Assembly: GCA_910588945.1 (NCBI GenBank)
Contig: CAJUSF010000012.1
Span: forward strand, 1-39,816
DNA from: an uncultured Eggerthellaceae bacterium
Lineage (GTDB): Bacteria > Actinomycetota > Coriobacteriia > Coriobacteriales > Eggerthellaceae
DNA: 39,816 bases
Direction of reading: 5' to 3'
Of the stretch, positions 32,700-39,816 are shown piece after piece. Numbering within the stretch: the first letter of the stretch is position 1; every line of letters starts with the position of its first letter. Made by a program: the position numbers and the translations under genes. Below the pieces are notes generated by a model that did no database searches, was not told the DNA's origin, and was given only the letters and a program-made list of their open reading frames with translations.

Positions 32700-34091
32700 A
32701 TGCAAAAAGAAGATAGAAGGGCCTACATTCTTACAGCTCCCTTAGGCAAGCTGATGGTATCGCTTTCACTACCTGCAATTGTCGGAATGGTGGTCATAGG
32801 ACTCTATACGTTTATCGACGCAATCTATGCCGGCCAACTTATCGGCGCAAGCGCTATGGGGGCGGTTTCAATCGCATATCCCTTCACCTTTATTAACTCC
32901 GGATTCGCATCGCTTATAGGAACGGGCTCGGCGTCTGCCTTGTCTCGCGCGATCGGTGCTAAAGATCACGGCGTCATAGATAAGATCATGGGAAACCTGA
33001 TCGTTATGAACCTCGTGATTTCAATTCTAAGCACGATTGTGGTCATCACCTTTGCACGACCACTCCTCGCTTTAACAGGCGCCGAAGGCGAGATTTTGGA
33101 CTTAGCCACCTCATATCTTCAGGTGATTTATCTCGGAAGCTTGTTTGTGAATTTCGCGCAAAGTTCAAATATGGTGATGCGCGGAGAGGGAATCATGGTG
33201 AAAGCCATGGCGATCATGGGCGGCGGCGCCATCCTCAATATGATCCTCTCCCCCATTTTCATCATCACTTTGCGTGATACAGGGCTTGGACTTCAAGGAG
33301 CCGCAATCGCAACCGTCGTATCGCAGTTTTTACAAGCTCTTGCAATGCTTATATGGTTTGTACGCTTTGAGAAAGTGGCGAAAATACATAGGATCGCAAT
33401 CGATCGCAATGTGCTCTCTGAAGTCATGAAAGTGGGAATTTCCGCAATGCTGATGCAGGTACTCACCCTCGTTCAGCAAGCCGCAATCTACCGCGCAGCC
33501 GCATGGTGGGGAGGCGCAGAATGGCAGATTCTGTTTGGAGCAGCAATCCGCATGCAATCGTTTGCGTTCATCCCGCTTTGGGGAATGAGCAACGGACTGC
33601 AACCGGCCATTGGAACGAATTTCGGCGCCAAAGATTTCGCACGCACAAAGCGGATTATGTATGTCTTTTGCGCAGGAGCCACACTGCTCTGTCTCATATT
33701 TTGGATTCCTGCAATGCTTGCACCTGATGCGGTATTATCGCTTTTCATCAACGATCCTGAAATAGTGGCGCTTGGCGTTGCAGACTTCCAGATTTTCTTC
33801 GCACCGTTTTTGGTTTATGGAATCATGATTATGGCGATAACTTATCTCCAGTCTGTGGGCTATGGCGCAAAAGCAGCGCTTCTCACAATGGCTCGCCCAC
33901 TGATTCTGTTTATACCGGCTGTCTTGATTATTCCTGCGGCAACGGGATCCGGAATTCACGGCGTTTGGACGGCATGCGTTGTGGCCGATGTAGCTGTGCT
34001 GTTGGTGGCAAGTGTTCTCGTTGGGGCGTCTTTCAAAAAGATGAGTCTTCCTACGAAAGCGAACTCTGGGGGGTCTATAAGCTGCAAATAG
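32700..34091 (+). CDS. MATE-family multidrug efflux transporter
   Basis: 463 residues with about 12 membrane helices in two related halves, as expected for an Na+- or H+-coupled MATE exporter. It opens LTAPLGKLMVSLSLPAIVGM, with VIGLYTFIDAIYAGQLIGAS and GFASLIGTGSASALSRAIGA in the first half. The second half has MQSFAFIPLWGMSNGLQPAIG. The style is MepA/DinF-like. The ATG has aacaggagg six to seven bases upstream. Divergent from the AraC regulator and convergent with the UvrA-like gene, so efflux and nucleic-acid-related resistance genes sit side by side. Confidence 0.93.
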   Translation: MQKEDRRAYILTAPLGKLMVSLSLPAIVGMVVIGLYTFIDAIYAGQLIGASAMGAVSIAYPFTFINSGFASLIGTGSASALSRAIGAKDHGVIDKIMGNLIVMNLVISILSTIVVITFARPLLALTGAEGEILDLATSYLQVIYLGSLFVNFAQSSNMVMRGEGIMVKAMAIMGGGAILNMILSPIFIITLRDTGLGLQGAAIATVVSQFLQALAMLIWFVRFEKVAKIHRIAIDRNVLSEVMKVGISAMLMQVLTLVQQAAIYRAAAWWGGAEWQILFGAAIRMQSFAFIPLWGMSNGLQPAIGTNFGAKDFARTKRIMYVFCAGATLLCLIFWIPAMLAPDAVLSLFINDPEIVALGVADFQIFFAPFLVYGIMIMAITYLQSVGYGAKAALLTMARPLILFIPAVLIIPAATGSGIHGVWTACVVADVAVLLVASVLVGASFKKMSLPTKANSGGSISCK

Positions 34092-34162
34092 ATCCCCCAT
34101 TAACAATGCGTAAAAACTTATCGCCGCACCAATCCCGTTGCCATACATGACATCAGGTTTTG

Positions 34163-36838
34163 CTACGAAAGCAATTGCGCCAGAAACTTCCCGGTAATGC
34201 TCTCTTTACATTTGGCCACCTCATCAGGCGTTGCTGCGGTGACGATCTCTCCGCCCCGCTCTCCGCCGCCTGGACCCATGTCGATAATGTAATCGGCATT
34301 GGCCATCATATCGAGATCATGCTCGATCACAACCACGGTTGCCCCGTGCTCGATCAGTTTCTGCAACACCTCGATAAGCGTTGCCACATCAAGCGGATGA
34401 AGGCCAATCGTGGGCTCATCGAAAACGAAAAGCGCGTCTTTCTGATCGCGCCGCATCTCGCTTGCGAGCTTCAAGCGCTGAGCCTCTCCGCCGGAAAGCG
34501 CAGGCGTGGCCTCACCTAGCGTCAGATATCCAAGTCCCAGATCGTGCAGCGTTTTCAACTTAGAGCGAATCTTCTTTAGCGAAACAAGCGCATCTGCCGC
34601 CTCATCCACGGTAAGCGATAGTATCTCTGGAAGAGACAATGTATGCACGCATGGCGAATCCGTATGATCATTGTCAAACGAGCGCGCAGTATCTTCTGCA
34701 CCCGTAGCACCACCCGCTCCCGCAACGTCATTCGCACAGGCCCCATCGCCTGCCACCATCATCTGGATCGAATAGGCCTGTGCCCCATAACGCGAACCGC
34801 GACAATCCGGACACGGAATGTCAACATCAGGAAGGAACTGCACATCGAGCGAAATCTGCCCCGTGCCGTCACACGTGCTGCAACGTAATGAACCGGTGTT
34901 ATAGGAAAAATCACCTGCCTTAAGTCCACGCTCTTTAGCCGCCTCAAGTTTGGCGAACTCACGACGCAAATCGTCCAAAATTCCCGAATATGTCGCCACC
35001 GTCGAGCGCACATTCACACCGATCGGTGTCGCATCCACCAAATCCACGCGTGCGATACTAGGCGCATCAACGCTGTGTACCTGCTTAGGCAAATCGCGGC
35101 CCGCAAGCTGCGCCTTCATCCCCAACACGAGACACTCAAGCACAAGCGTTGTCTTTCCGGAACCGGAAACTCCCGTCACAACCGTGAGTCGGCCTTTCGG
35201 AATGCACACTTCAAGCGGATGCACCGTATGAATCCAATCCGTATTCATCGAAATGACACCCTCATCAAATGTATGAGCTGCGCTCACAGGCGTACGGACG
35301 AGAACCTTCTGCTTGCCGGAAAGAAACGCCCCAATACGCGAGTGTGGATCCTTTTCGATCTCGCCCACGCTTCCCTGCGCTATAACGCGTCCGCCATTCG
35401 CACCACTTCCCGGCCCGATCTCGATCAGGTGATCCGCATGGCGCAAAACATCAACATCATGATCAACCATAACGACCGAATTGCCATCGCGCAAAAGATC
35501 ATCCATCATACCGAGCAGACCCTCCACATTGGCCGGATGGAGCCCGATCGAAGGTTCGTCGAGCACATAGAGCACGCCTGTGGTCCTGCTGCGCACTGCA
35601 CGCGTAAGCGCAACACGCTGACGCTCTCCGTTTGAGAGCGTCTCACTCGCACGGTCAAGCGTGAGATACCCCAGTCCAAGTTGCTCCAATCGCTCAATAG
35701 GCTCGACCGTCTCCGAGGCGATCGACACATACATATCTCGCATCTCATCGGGCAACCACAAATCAACCGTAGGGATCCAATCGCGCAGCTCATCAAGCGT
35801 AAGCGAGGTTGTCTGCGCCAAATTGCGCCCGTTGATCTGGCTTGAGCGGGCCTTCTCAGACAGGCGCGTACCGTCACATGACGGGCATGTCGACTCGGCG
35901 AGATACTTCGCAACACGAGCTAGACCCTTCTCGTCCTTGGCCTTTGCAAGCGCATTTTTCACCGTGTTTTCCGCGCTGTAATAGGTAAAATCAAGTTCAG
36001 TTGCATGGCTCTTATTCTTCGGAACATAAAGGATGTGGCGCTTTTCCATCGGCCCGTGAAGAACGATCTCCTTCTCCTTGTCGGTGAGGTCTTTGTAAGG
36101 AACGTCAGTGCGCACACCCATCGCGGCCGCGACCTGCGGCATCAATGACCACATTAGATTTCGCCAAGGACCGACCGCGCCCTCGTCAAGCGTGAGATTC
36201 TCATCAGTGATGAGAGTGGATGGATCGATCGTACGAACCACACCTGTGCCTCCGCATTCCGGACACGCGCCTCCACTGTTGAAGGCTAGGTCCTCTGCAC
36301 CCGGCCCGTAAAACTCGACTCCGCATTCACAGCACGTGATCGGACGCTCAGCGGCCACGTTGAGACTCGGTGGATTCATATGCCCGTTCGGACACCTGTG
36401 GCTAGCCAGACGCGAAAACATCAGACGAAGGTAGTTCAGAAGTTCGGTCGAGGTGCCGAAAGTCGAATGCACACCGGGAATCCCGGGTCGTTGCCGAAGC
36501 GCGAGAGCCGCCGGAACGTAGAGCACCTCATCCACCGTTGCGCGCCCGGTTTGCGATATGCGCCGGCGTGTGTAGGTAGAAAGCGCCTCCAGATAGCGCC
36601 GCGAGCCTTCAGCGTAAAGAACACCAAGCGCAAGCGAACTTTTGCCCGAGCCGGAAACGCCCGCGATTCCGACAAGGCAGTGCAGCGGGATGTCCAGCGA
36701 GATGTTCTTCAGGTTGTGGACACGCGCGCCTCGAACCTCGATCGCGACGGGCTCTTCCCTGTTTAGGATGCTAGGCTTCTTTAGGTTACTGAGGTTGTTT
36801 GAGCAGCTGGGGTTGTTAGGATTGCGTGACTCTGCCAT
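34163..36838 (-). CDS. UvrA-like ABC ATPase (class II/III UvrA paralogue)
   Basis: 891 residues with two ABC ATPase halves. The first has Walker A GVSGSGKSS (60-68) and signature LSNGERQR; the second has GVSGSGKTT and LSGGEAQRLKLASEM with FVFDEPTIGLHPLDV. Zinc-finger cysteines are seen in ACPECGGTG, TCPSCDGTR, RCSTCDGTG and PCPDCRGSR. Canonical UvrA is about 940 residues with a UvrB-binding domain after the first Walker region. Here that region is short, as in UvrA2/DrrC-type paralogues tied to drug or DNA-adduct resistance. A lineage-specific Gly/Ala/Asp-rich insert (about residues 735-770) interrupts the second half. The low-complexity first 28 residues may be a late start. It is convergent with the MATE gene. 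Confidence 0.9.
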   Translation of the reverse strand: MAESRNPNNPSCSNNLSNLKKPSILNREEPVAIEVRGARVHNLKNISLDIPLHCLVGIAGVSGSGKSSLALGVLYAEGSRRYLEALSTYTRRRISQTGRATVDEVLYVPAALALRQRPGIPGVHSTFGTSTELLNYLRLMFSRLASHRCPNGHMNPPSLNVAAERPITCCECGVEFYGPGAEDLAFNSGGACPECGGTGVVRTIDPSTLITDENLTLDEGAVGPWRNLMWSLMPQVAAAMGVRTDVPYKDLTDKEKEIVLHGPMEKRHILYVPKNKSHATELDFTYYSAENTVKNALAKAKDEKGLARVAKYLAESTCPSCDGTRLSEKARSSQINGRNLAQTTSLTLDELRDWIPTVDLWLPDEMRDMYVSIASETVEPIERLEQLGLGYLTLDRASETLSNGERQRVALTRAVRSRTTGVLYVLDEPSIGLHPANVEGLLGMMDDLLRDGNSVVMVDHDVDVLRHADHLIEIGPGSGANGGRVIAQGSVGEIEKDPHSRIGAFLSGKQKVLVRTPVSAAHTFDEGVISMNTDWIHTVHPLEVCIPKGRLTVVTGVSGSGKTTLVLECLVLGMKAQLAGRDLPKQVHSVDAPSIARVDLVDATPIGVNVRSTVATYSGILDDLRREFAKLEAAKERGLKAGDFSYNTGSLRCSTCDGTGQISLDVQFLPDVDIPCPDCRGSRYGAQAYSIQMMVAGDGACANDVAGAGGATGAEDTARSFDNDHTDSPCVHTLSLPEILSLTVDEAADALVSLKKIRSKLKTLHDLGLGYLTLGEATPALSGGEAQRLKLASEMRRDQKDALFVFDEPTIGLHPLDVATLIEVLQKLIEHGATVVVIEHDLDMMANADYIIDMGPGGGERGGEIVTAATPDEVAKCKESITGKFLAQLLS

Positions 36839-37293
36839 CTTTCAAGCGCCTTACCTTCATGCTTATTCGATTGCTTTTGAATGATTGTAGCGAAATGCTT
36901 TTTTTCCTTGCATAGATTCCTGAACAAAGAGCTGAATATCATCTGACCGAATTACCATCTAAATGCTCATAGCGGGATCTCAAAAAAAGCGCGAAGTTCT
37001 AAAAACACAACGCTTTGCGGGAAGGTTCACCTGCCCTCTTTGATGGCGTTAGTATCGCAATTTTAATGACTCTTAATTGTGATGAAGGCTTGCTCGTCGC
37101 CTATCACGCGAACTTAACGCACAAAAGTTTGAGGAATATCATGAAGAAGCACATCATCGCTTCAAAGATAGCGATTCCCTGAATAAAGCAGCACCGCAAA
37201 GAGGCACCGAATGTGTCGCTCAAGATATTCAGCAAAACATGCACACAAGCTAGACTCGTGCGCAACCTTGCTCCAACCATTCGAGGACTTTTA
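36839..37293. other. Gene-free stretch
   Basis: No supported gene. On the minus strand a TACAAT lies about 50 bases upstream of the UvrA-like start with a poor -35 (TGCAAG), so it is only a weak promoter candidate. On the plus strand, ATG at 37141 has gaggaatatc upstream but gives only MKKHIIASKIAIP before a stop, perhaps the start of a decayed gene. Confidence 0.4.
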
Positions 37294-37626
37294 TCAGTAT
37301 TTATAGAAACCCTCGCCGGCATTGATTCCAGTTTTACCTTCATCTATGCGCGCCTTAAGCAATGCAGCGATTCTAGCAGCTGTGCTGTTAGGCTCTTGAG
37401 CGGCAGGGCTTGCAGCCACTATGTTGTACGCGGTTATAAGTCCAACGATATCCAAAATCCTGAAAGGACCGAGAGGAGCGCCGGTTCCGAGCATCCAAGC
37501 CCTATCAATAGTCTCAACATCTGCAACATCGTTTGCCAGCAGCGCCTCGGCCGAGTTCAAAAACGGCACAAGCATACTGTTCAAAAGATAACCCGGCTGC
37601 TCCTTTTTGAGTTCAAGCGGAATCAT
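37294..37626 (-). pseudogene. C-terminal fragment of a 3-hydroxyacyl-CoA dehydrogenase
   Basis: The 110-residue frame (IPLELKKEQPGYLLNSMLVP, FLNSAEALLA, IDRAWMLGTGAPLGPFRILD) matches the C-terminal 3HCDH domain of 3-hydroxybutyryl-CoA dehydrogenases. The Rossmann NAD-binding half (GxGxxG, about 190 residues) is absent; upstream DNA shows no trace of it. An aagga precedes the ATG, so the fragment might be translated, but it cannot be a complete enzyme. It is a remnant beside repeat DNA. Confidence 0.75.
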
Positions 37627-37745
37627 GTCGATCGTTCCTTCAGTATAAAAAAGAGCTTCCGAGCTATGGATACGAAGTAGGCAAGATATCGCTCAAGAAA
37701 AAAACAGTTGACTTTTCCAAGCTAGACACCTAAAGGGACGAACGC

Positions 37746-37780
37746 ATGTCAGGGGACGGGGATGATGGCATATTCAGAAT
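37746..37780. repeat. Isolated connector of the composite repeat
   Basis: The string catgtcaggggacgggg followed by atgatggcatattcagaatgg matches the connector at 31217, without hairpins A or B. Confidence 0.6.
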
Positions 37781-37841
37781 GGCGCGGAGGTCTGTTCCGC
37801 GCACCACACCTTTTTTAGAAAGTATTGCTTTCTCCAGGCTT

Positions 37842-38594
37842 CTAATCAGCACCTACATATGAGGATTCGATCAAATCGGCCATTTCTTCGGCGCTGATTC
37901 TAAGTCCTAGGTTCCTCATCATGTTGTCGTCCCACGGACGCTCTGTCACAAAGCGCTTCACCTCTGAAATGATGCTCGGGGGCATGACTATCTCGGTTCC
38001 CGGCTCGAAAAGAGCACACAAGCGCAACACGTCTCTCCGATGCTTATTTATCTCATCACTATGCACGGCCTTTCCTGCAGCTTTATCATCGCTAAGGTTC
38101 GCCCAAGCGTGAATCTTGAATATCGGGAGATAGTGAAGACCGAGTACGGGAATACCCTCCACAACTTCGATGCCTCGATCAAGAAGGTCGTAATATTCAT
38201 CATCAAGTAAGATGGCAGAAAGGCTGCCAGTTGTATCGATGTTTTGAAATCGTCCAAGATCGGTCTCGATACCAGCAAGGTGATCGGGTCGCTTGCTGAG
38301 AAGCTCGATCTTGGGAGGAAAGTTCTCATCGCTCGGTTTCTCGAAACGGTAGAGCACATACTTATTGGCCTTCCCTCTGTTTTGGTAGCCGCCCTGTCTA
38401 ACAAAGGAAACAAAGCGCCTATAAAAAGCATCGTCGAAGGACTCGGCCACTATGACCATGTCTATGTCACGGGTAGCTCTTTCTGGCGCACCGTACTGCG
38501 CCAGAATAAGATTACACGCCGTGCCCCCTATCACCACGTATCGGTTCGGATACTTGTCGAACCAATCTCGAAAAACATCTAATCCTTGAACCAT
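37842..38594 (-). CDS. AbiEii-like nucleotidyltransferase (candidate toxin)
   Basis: 250 residues. The nucleotidyltransferase core is VIGGTACNLILAQYG and ERATRDIDMVI (Gly23-Gly24, Asp43 and Asp45), the pattern seen in AbiEii/DUF1814-type and related proteins. A later KIHAWANL and KHRRDVLRLCALF resemble the family's conserved Lys and KHxxD region. There is no signal peptide. The ATG has aggggga six bases upstream and overlaps the end of the helix-turn-helix gene by 16 bases, so the two form one operon. The pairing suggests a type IV-like toxin-antitoxin or phage-defence module; function is inferred. Confidence 0.78.
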   Translation of the reverse strand: MVQGLDVFRDWFDKYPNRYVVIGGTACNLILAQYGAPERATRDIDMVIVAESFDDAFYRRFVSFVRQGGYQNRGKANKYVLYRFEKPSDENFPPKIELLSKRPDHLAGIETDLGRFQNIDTTGSLSAILLDDEYYDLLDRGIEVVEGIPVLGLHYLPIFKIHAWANLSDDKAAGKAVHSDEINKHRRDVLRLCALFEPGTEIVMPPSIISEVKRFVTERPWDDNMMRNLGLRISAEEMADLIESSYVGAD

Positions 38595-39532
38595 GAATAT
38601 CCCCCTAGCGCCTCTCTAAGAGCGATAGAGATTCGTTCGTCATCCTCATCAATTGTCATGAGCATGGTAAATGGATCGACGACTCCGTCCACTGCGAAGA
38701 GAGCCGGGTTATATGATAGGCGCTGAACAGTGCACATTTCTCCGGGCTCTTCGATGTCAAAGCTCTCGTTAATTTTGACATTCGGTCCGATAGCGACGAT
38801 AGCGTTCAAGGGTGGAACAAGATCGCTTCTTCGGGCCAATGCCGACAAACCGCTGACTAGCGCATGGTTCCCCATTGAGCACGCCCTTCTCTCTATTGAC
38901 TTAACCGGGTCTCCGAAGAGCTTCTTTCCCCTGCGGAAAAACTCCGCTTTGTCTGGAACGAAGTACTCCCTCTTGCGCCCCGTCTTCCCACCTATTTCGT
39001 AATCGATGAGACCAACCTCGGAAAGCGACGATAGCGCCCTCGACGCCCCTGCAGCCGACATTCCTGTCAGCTCCCGCAGCCCTGCCTGCGTGAAGGGCTC
39101 GTTTCCTAAAAGGCAATAAAGAAACGCCTGTTGCTGCGCTGGCGTGAAGGTTTTGATTAGCAGCTTTCTCTTAGCGCTTGCCTCGAGCGCGACAGCAAGC
39201 TGCGGAAGATACATATCGCCTTGCCCTGTCAGAAACCCGCGTCGCGCCGCTATGAGCGAGCGCTTCTGAGATGTTGTTGAGAATGAAAGAAAAAGGGCAA
39301 CGGGTTCACCAACTGACCGCTCAAGAGCATCGAGACGTTTGAGCATTTCTTCTGTTTCCAAAGTTCCCTCAGCGAACATCACGCTGGTGCCGAGAACGTT
39401 CCCTCGATACAGATTGAAACTTCCAGCGAGAAAGGGGCTGAGCATCACTTCATCGTTCACGCAATCAACAGTTGCCGACTCATCTGCAAAGCGTCGCAGG
39501 ATGCTCTGTATGTTGTTTGAAGTACTCTTCAT
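38579..39532 (-). CDS. Winged-helix protein paired with the nucleotidyltransferase (candidate antitoxin)
   Basis: 317 residues from ATG 39532; a TTG at 39544 would add four. The middle carries a MarR/ArsR-like winged helix: TPAQQQAFLYCLLGNEPFTQ, then AGLRELTGMSAAGASRALSS and LSEVGLIDYEIGGKTGRKREY (about 130-195). The N-terminal about 120 residues and the C-terminal about 110 residues are not recognised, but the C-terminal part (PPLNAIVAIGPNVKI...) is likely the toxin-facing domain. Neither start codon has an ideal ribosome site. It lies first in the operon, behind a cluster of ggaatatt boxes. An autoregulating antitoxin is the best reading, not proven. Confidence 0.72.
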   Translation of the reverse strand: MKSTSNNIQSILRRFADESATVDCVNDEVMLSPFLAGSFNLYRGNVLGTSVMFAEGTLETEEMLKRLDALERSVGEPVALFLSFSTTSQKRSLIAARRGFLTGQGDMYLPQLAVALEASAKRKLLIKTFTPAQQQAFLYCLLGNEPFTQAGLRELTGMSAAGASRALSSLSEVGLIDYEIGGKTGRKREYFVPDKAEFFRRGKKLFGDPVKSIERRACSMGNHALVSGLSALARRSDLVPPLNAIVAIGPNVKINESFDIEEPGEMCTVQRLSYNPALFAVDGVVDPFTMLMTIDEDDERISIALREALGGYSWFKD

Positions 39533-39540
39533 TGAGGCAA

Positions 39541-39607
39541 CCAATATTCCTATGGAAAACTAAATATTTCATTGAATTGGAATATTAACATATCAATGGA
39601 ATATTAT
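39541..39607. promoter_or_regulatory. Repeated ggaatatt boxes upstream of the candidate antitoxin gene
   Basis: Three copies of one box occur: ccaatattcc (39541-39550, inverted), ttggaatattaa (39577-39588) and atggaatattat (39596-39607). Two direct and one inverted copy around the start suggest an autoregulatory operator overlapping the promoter. Confidence 0.5.
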
Positions 39608-39690
39608 GCTCGCGGAGTTAGATGATCTAGCGAAAGATTTTGAAAACTAAGCTCTTAGAAATAGTCGGCATGCCAAGGGACGGGGCGGCT

Positions 39691-39816
39691 TCAGACGATC
39701 ATTGCACCTTCCGCCAAAACTTCCTGCATCGCCTCGGAAGGAAACTTCCAATCTAGAACTTTCCTCGGGCGATTATTGAGTTGCCATTGAGCTTTGTCCA
39801 CTTCCTCGTCTGAGAC
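39691..39816 (-). mobile_element. IS30-family transposase, C-terminal end (cut by window edge)
   Basis: The minus strand reads VSDEEVDKAQWQLNNRPRKV then LDWKFPSEAMQEVLAEGAMI and V before the TGA at 39693-39691. The NNRPRKxLxWKxPxE motif is the hallmark C-terminus of IS30-family DDE transposases. The rest lies beyond the right edge. The bases just outside the stop (catgccaagggacgggg, 39669-39685) resemble the connector of the composite repeats (catgtcaggggacgggg). Confidence 0.85.

Noticed and set aside
37141..37182. Short plus-strand gene starting MKKHIIAS
   Set aside because: It has a reasonable ribosome site but stops after 13 residues; treated as a possible decayed start only.
39608..39650. 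14-codon plus-strand frame MLAELDDLAKDFEN
   Set aside because: Too short to support, no ribosome site, and it overlaps the boxes of the candidate operator.

Overview
The window is a piece of a bacterial chromosome of roughly even base composition (judged by eye, not computed). It most resembles an actinobacterium of the Coriobacteriia (Eggerthellaceae-like). The main clue is a heat-shock operon in the actinobacterial order dnaK-grpE-dnaJ-hspR-clpB, with an HspR-type MerR repressor. The lineage is an inference from gene order and protein style; no database search was possible.

Left edge to about 2.95 kb is accessory DNA. It holds short palindromic (REP-like) repeats, a remnant of an HATPase_c_4/RecG-like ATP-binding gene, a DUF3800 gene behind a folded leader RNA, and an intergenic element of about 400 bp made of nested hairpins. 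From 2.97 to 7.6 kb come housekeeping and metal genes: a phosphohexomutase, an unknown gene, a small-protein/nikR/hypE operon (nickel sensing and NiFe-hydrogenase maturation) and a 2[4Fe-4S] ferredoxin.

From 7.7 to 15.1 kb lies the chaperone operon on the minus strand, read from a clear sigma-A-type promoter. Between hspR and clpB sits an element of about 460 bp: five hairpin domains closed by a 10-bp stem and flanked by two AT-rich hairpins. It is the strongest candidate here for an undescribed structured RNA or mobile palindromic element.

From 15.4 to 26.2 kb are envelope and metabolic genes: a membrane-anchored protein, a single reading frame fusing a BrnQ-type transporter to a DJ-1/PfpI domain, an isochorismatase-family hydrolase, small membrane and acidic proteins, an XRE regulator coupled to a DUF4097 protein, glycerol kinase, a membrane-anchored EEP-family phosphoesterase and a small Tat-type lipoprotein. 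From 26.6 to 29.8 kb lie a GNAT acetyltransferase and a queD-queE-queC-queF cluster, enough to make preQ1 for queuosine once GTP cyclohydrolase I supplies its product.

From 29.8 kb to the right edge the window becomes accessory again. It holds more REP-like repeats, a FitAB/VapBC-type toxin-antitoxin pair with a long palindromic operator, an AraC regulator divergent from a MATE efflux pump, a UvrA-like ABC ATPase of the resistance type, a fragment of a 3-hydroxyacyl-CoA dehydrogenase, a helix-turn-helix plus nucleotidyltransferase pair resembling an AbiE-type toxin-antitoxin system, and the C-terminal end of an IS30-family transposase cut by the window edge.
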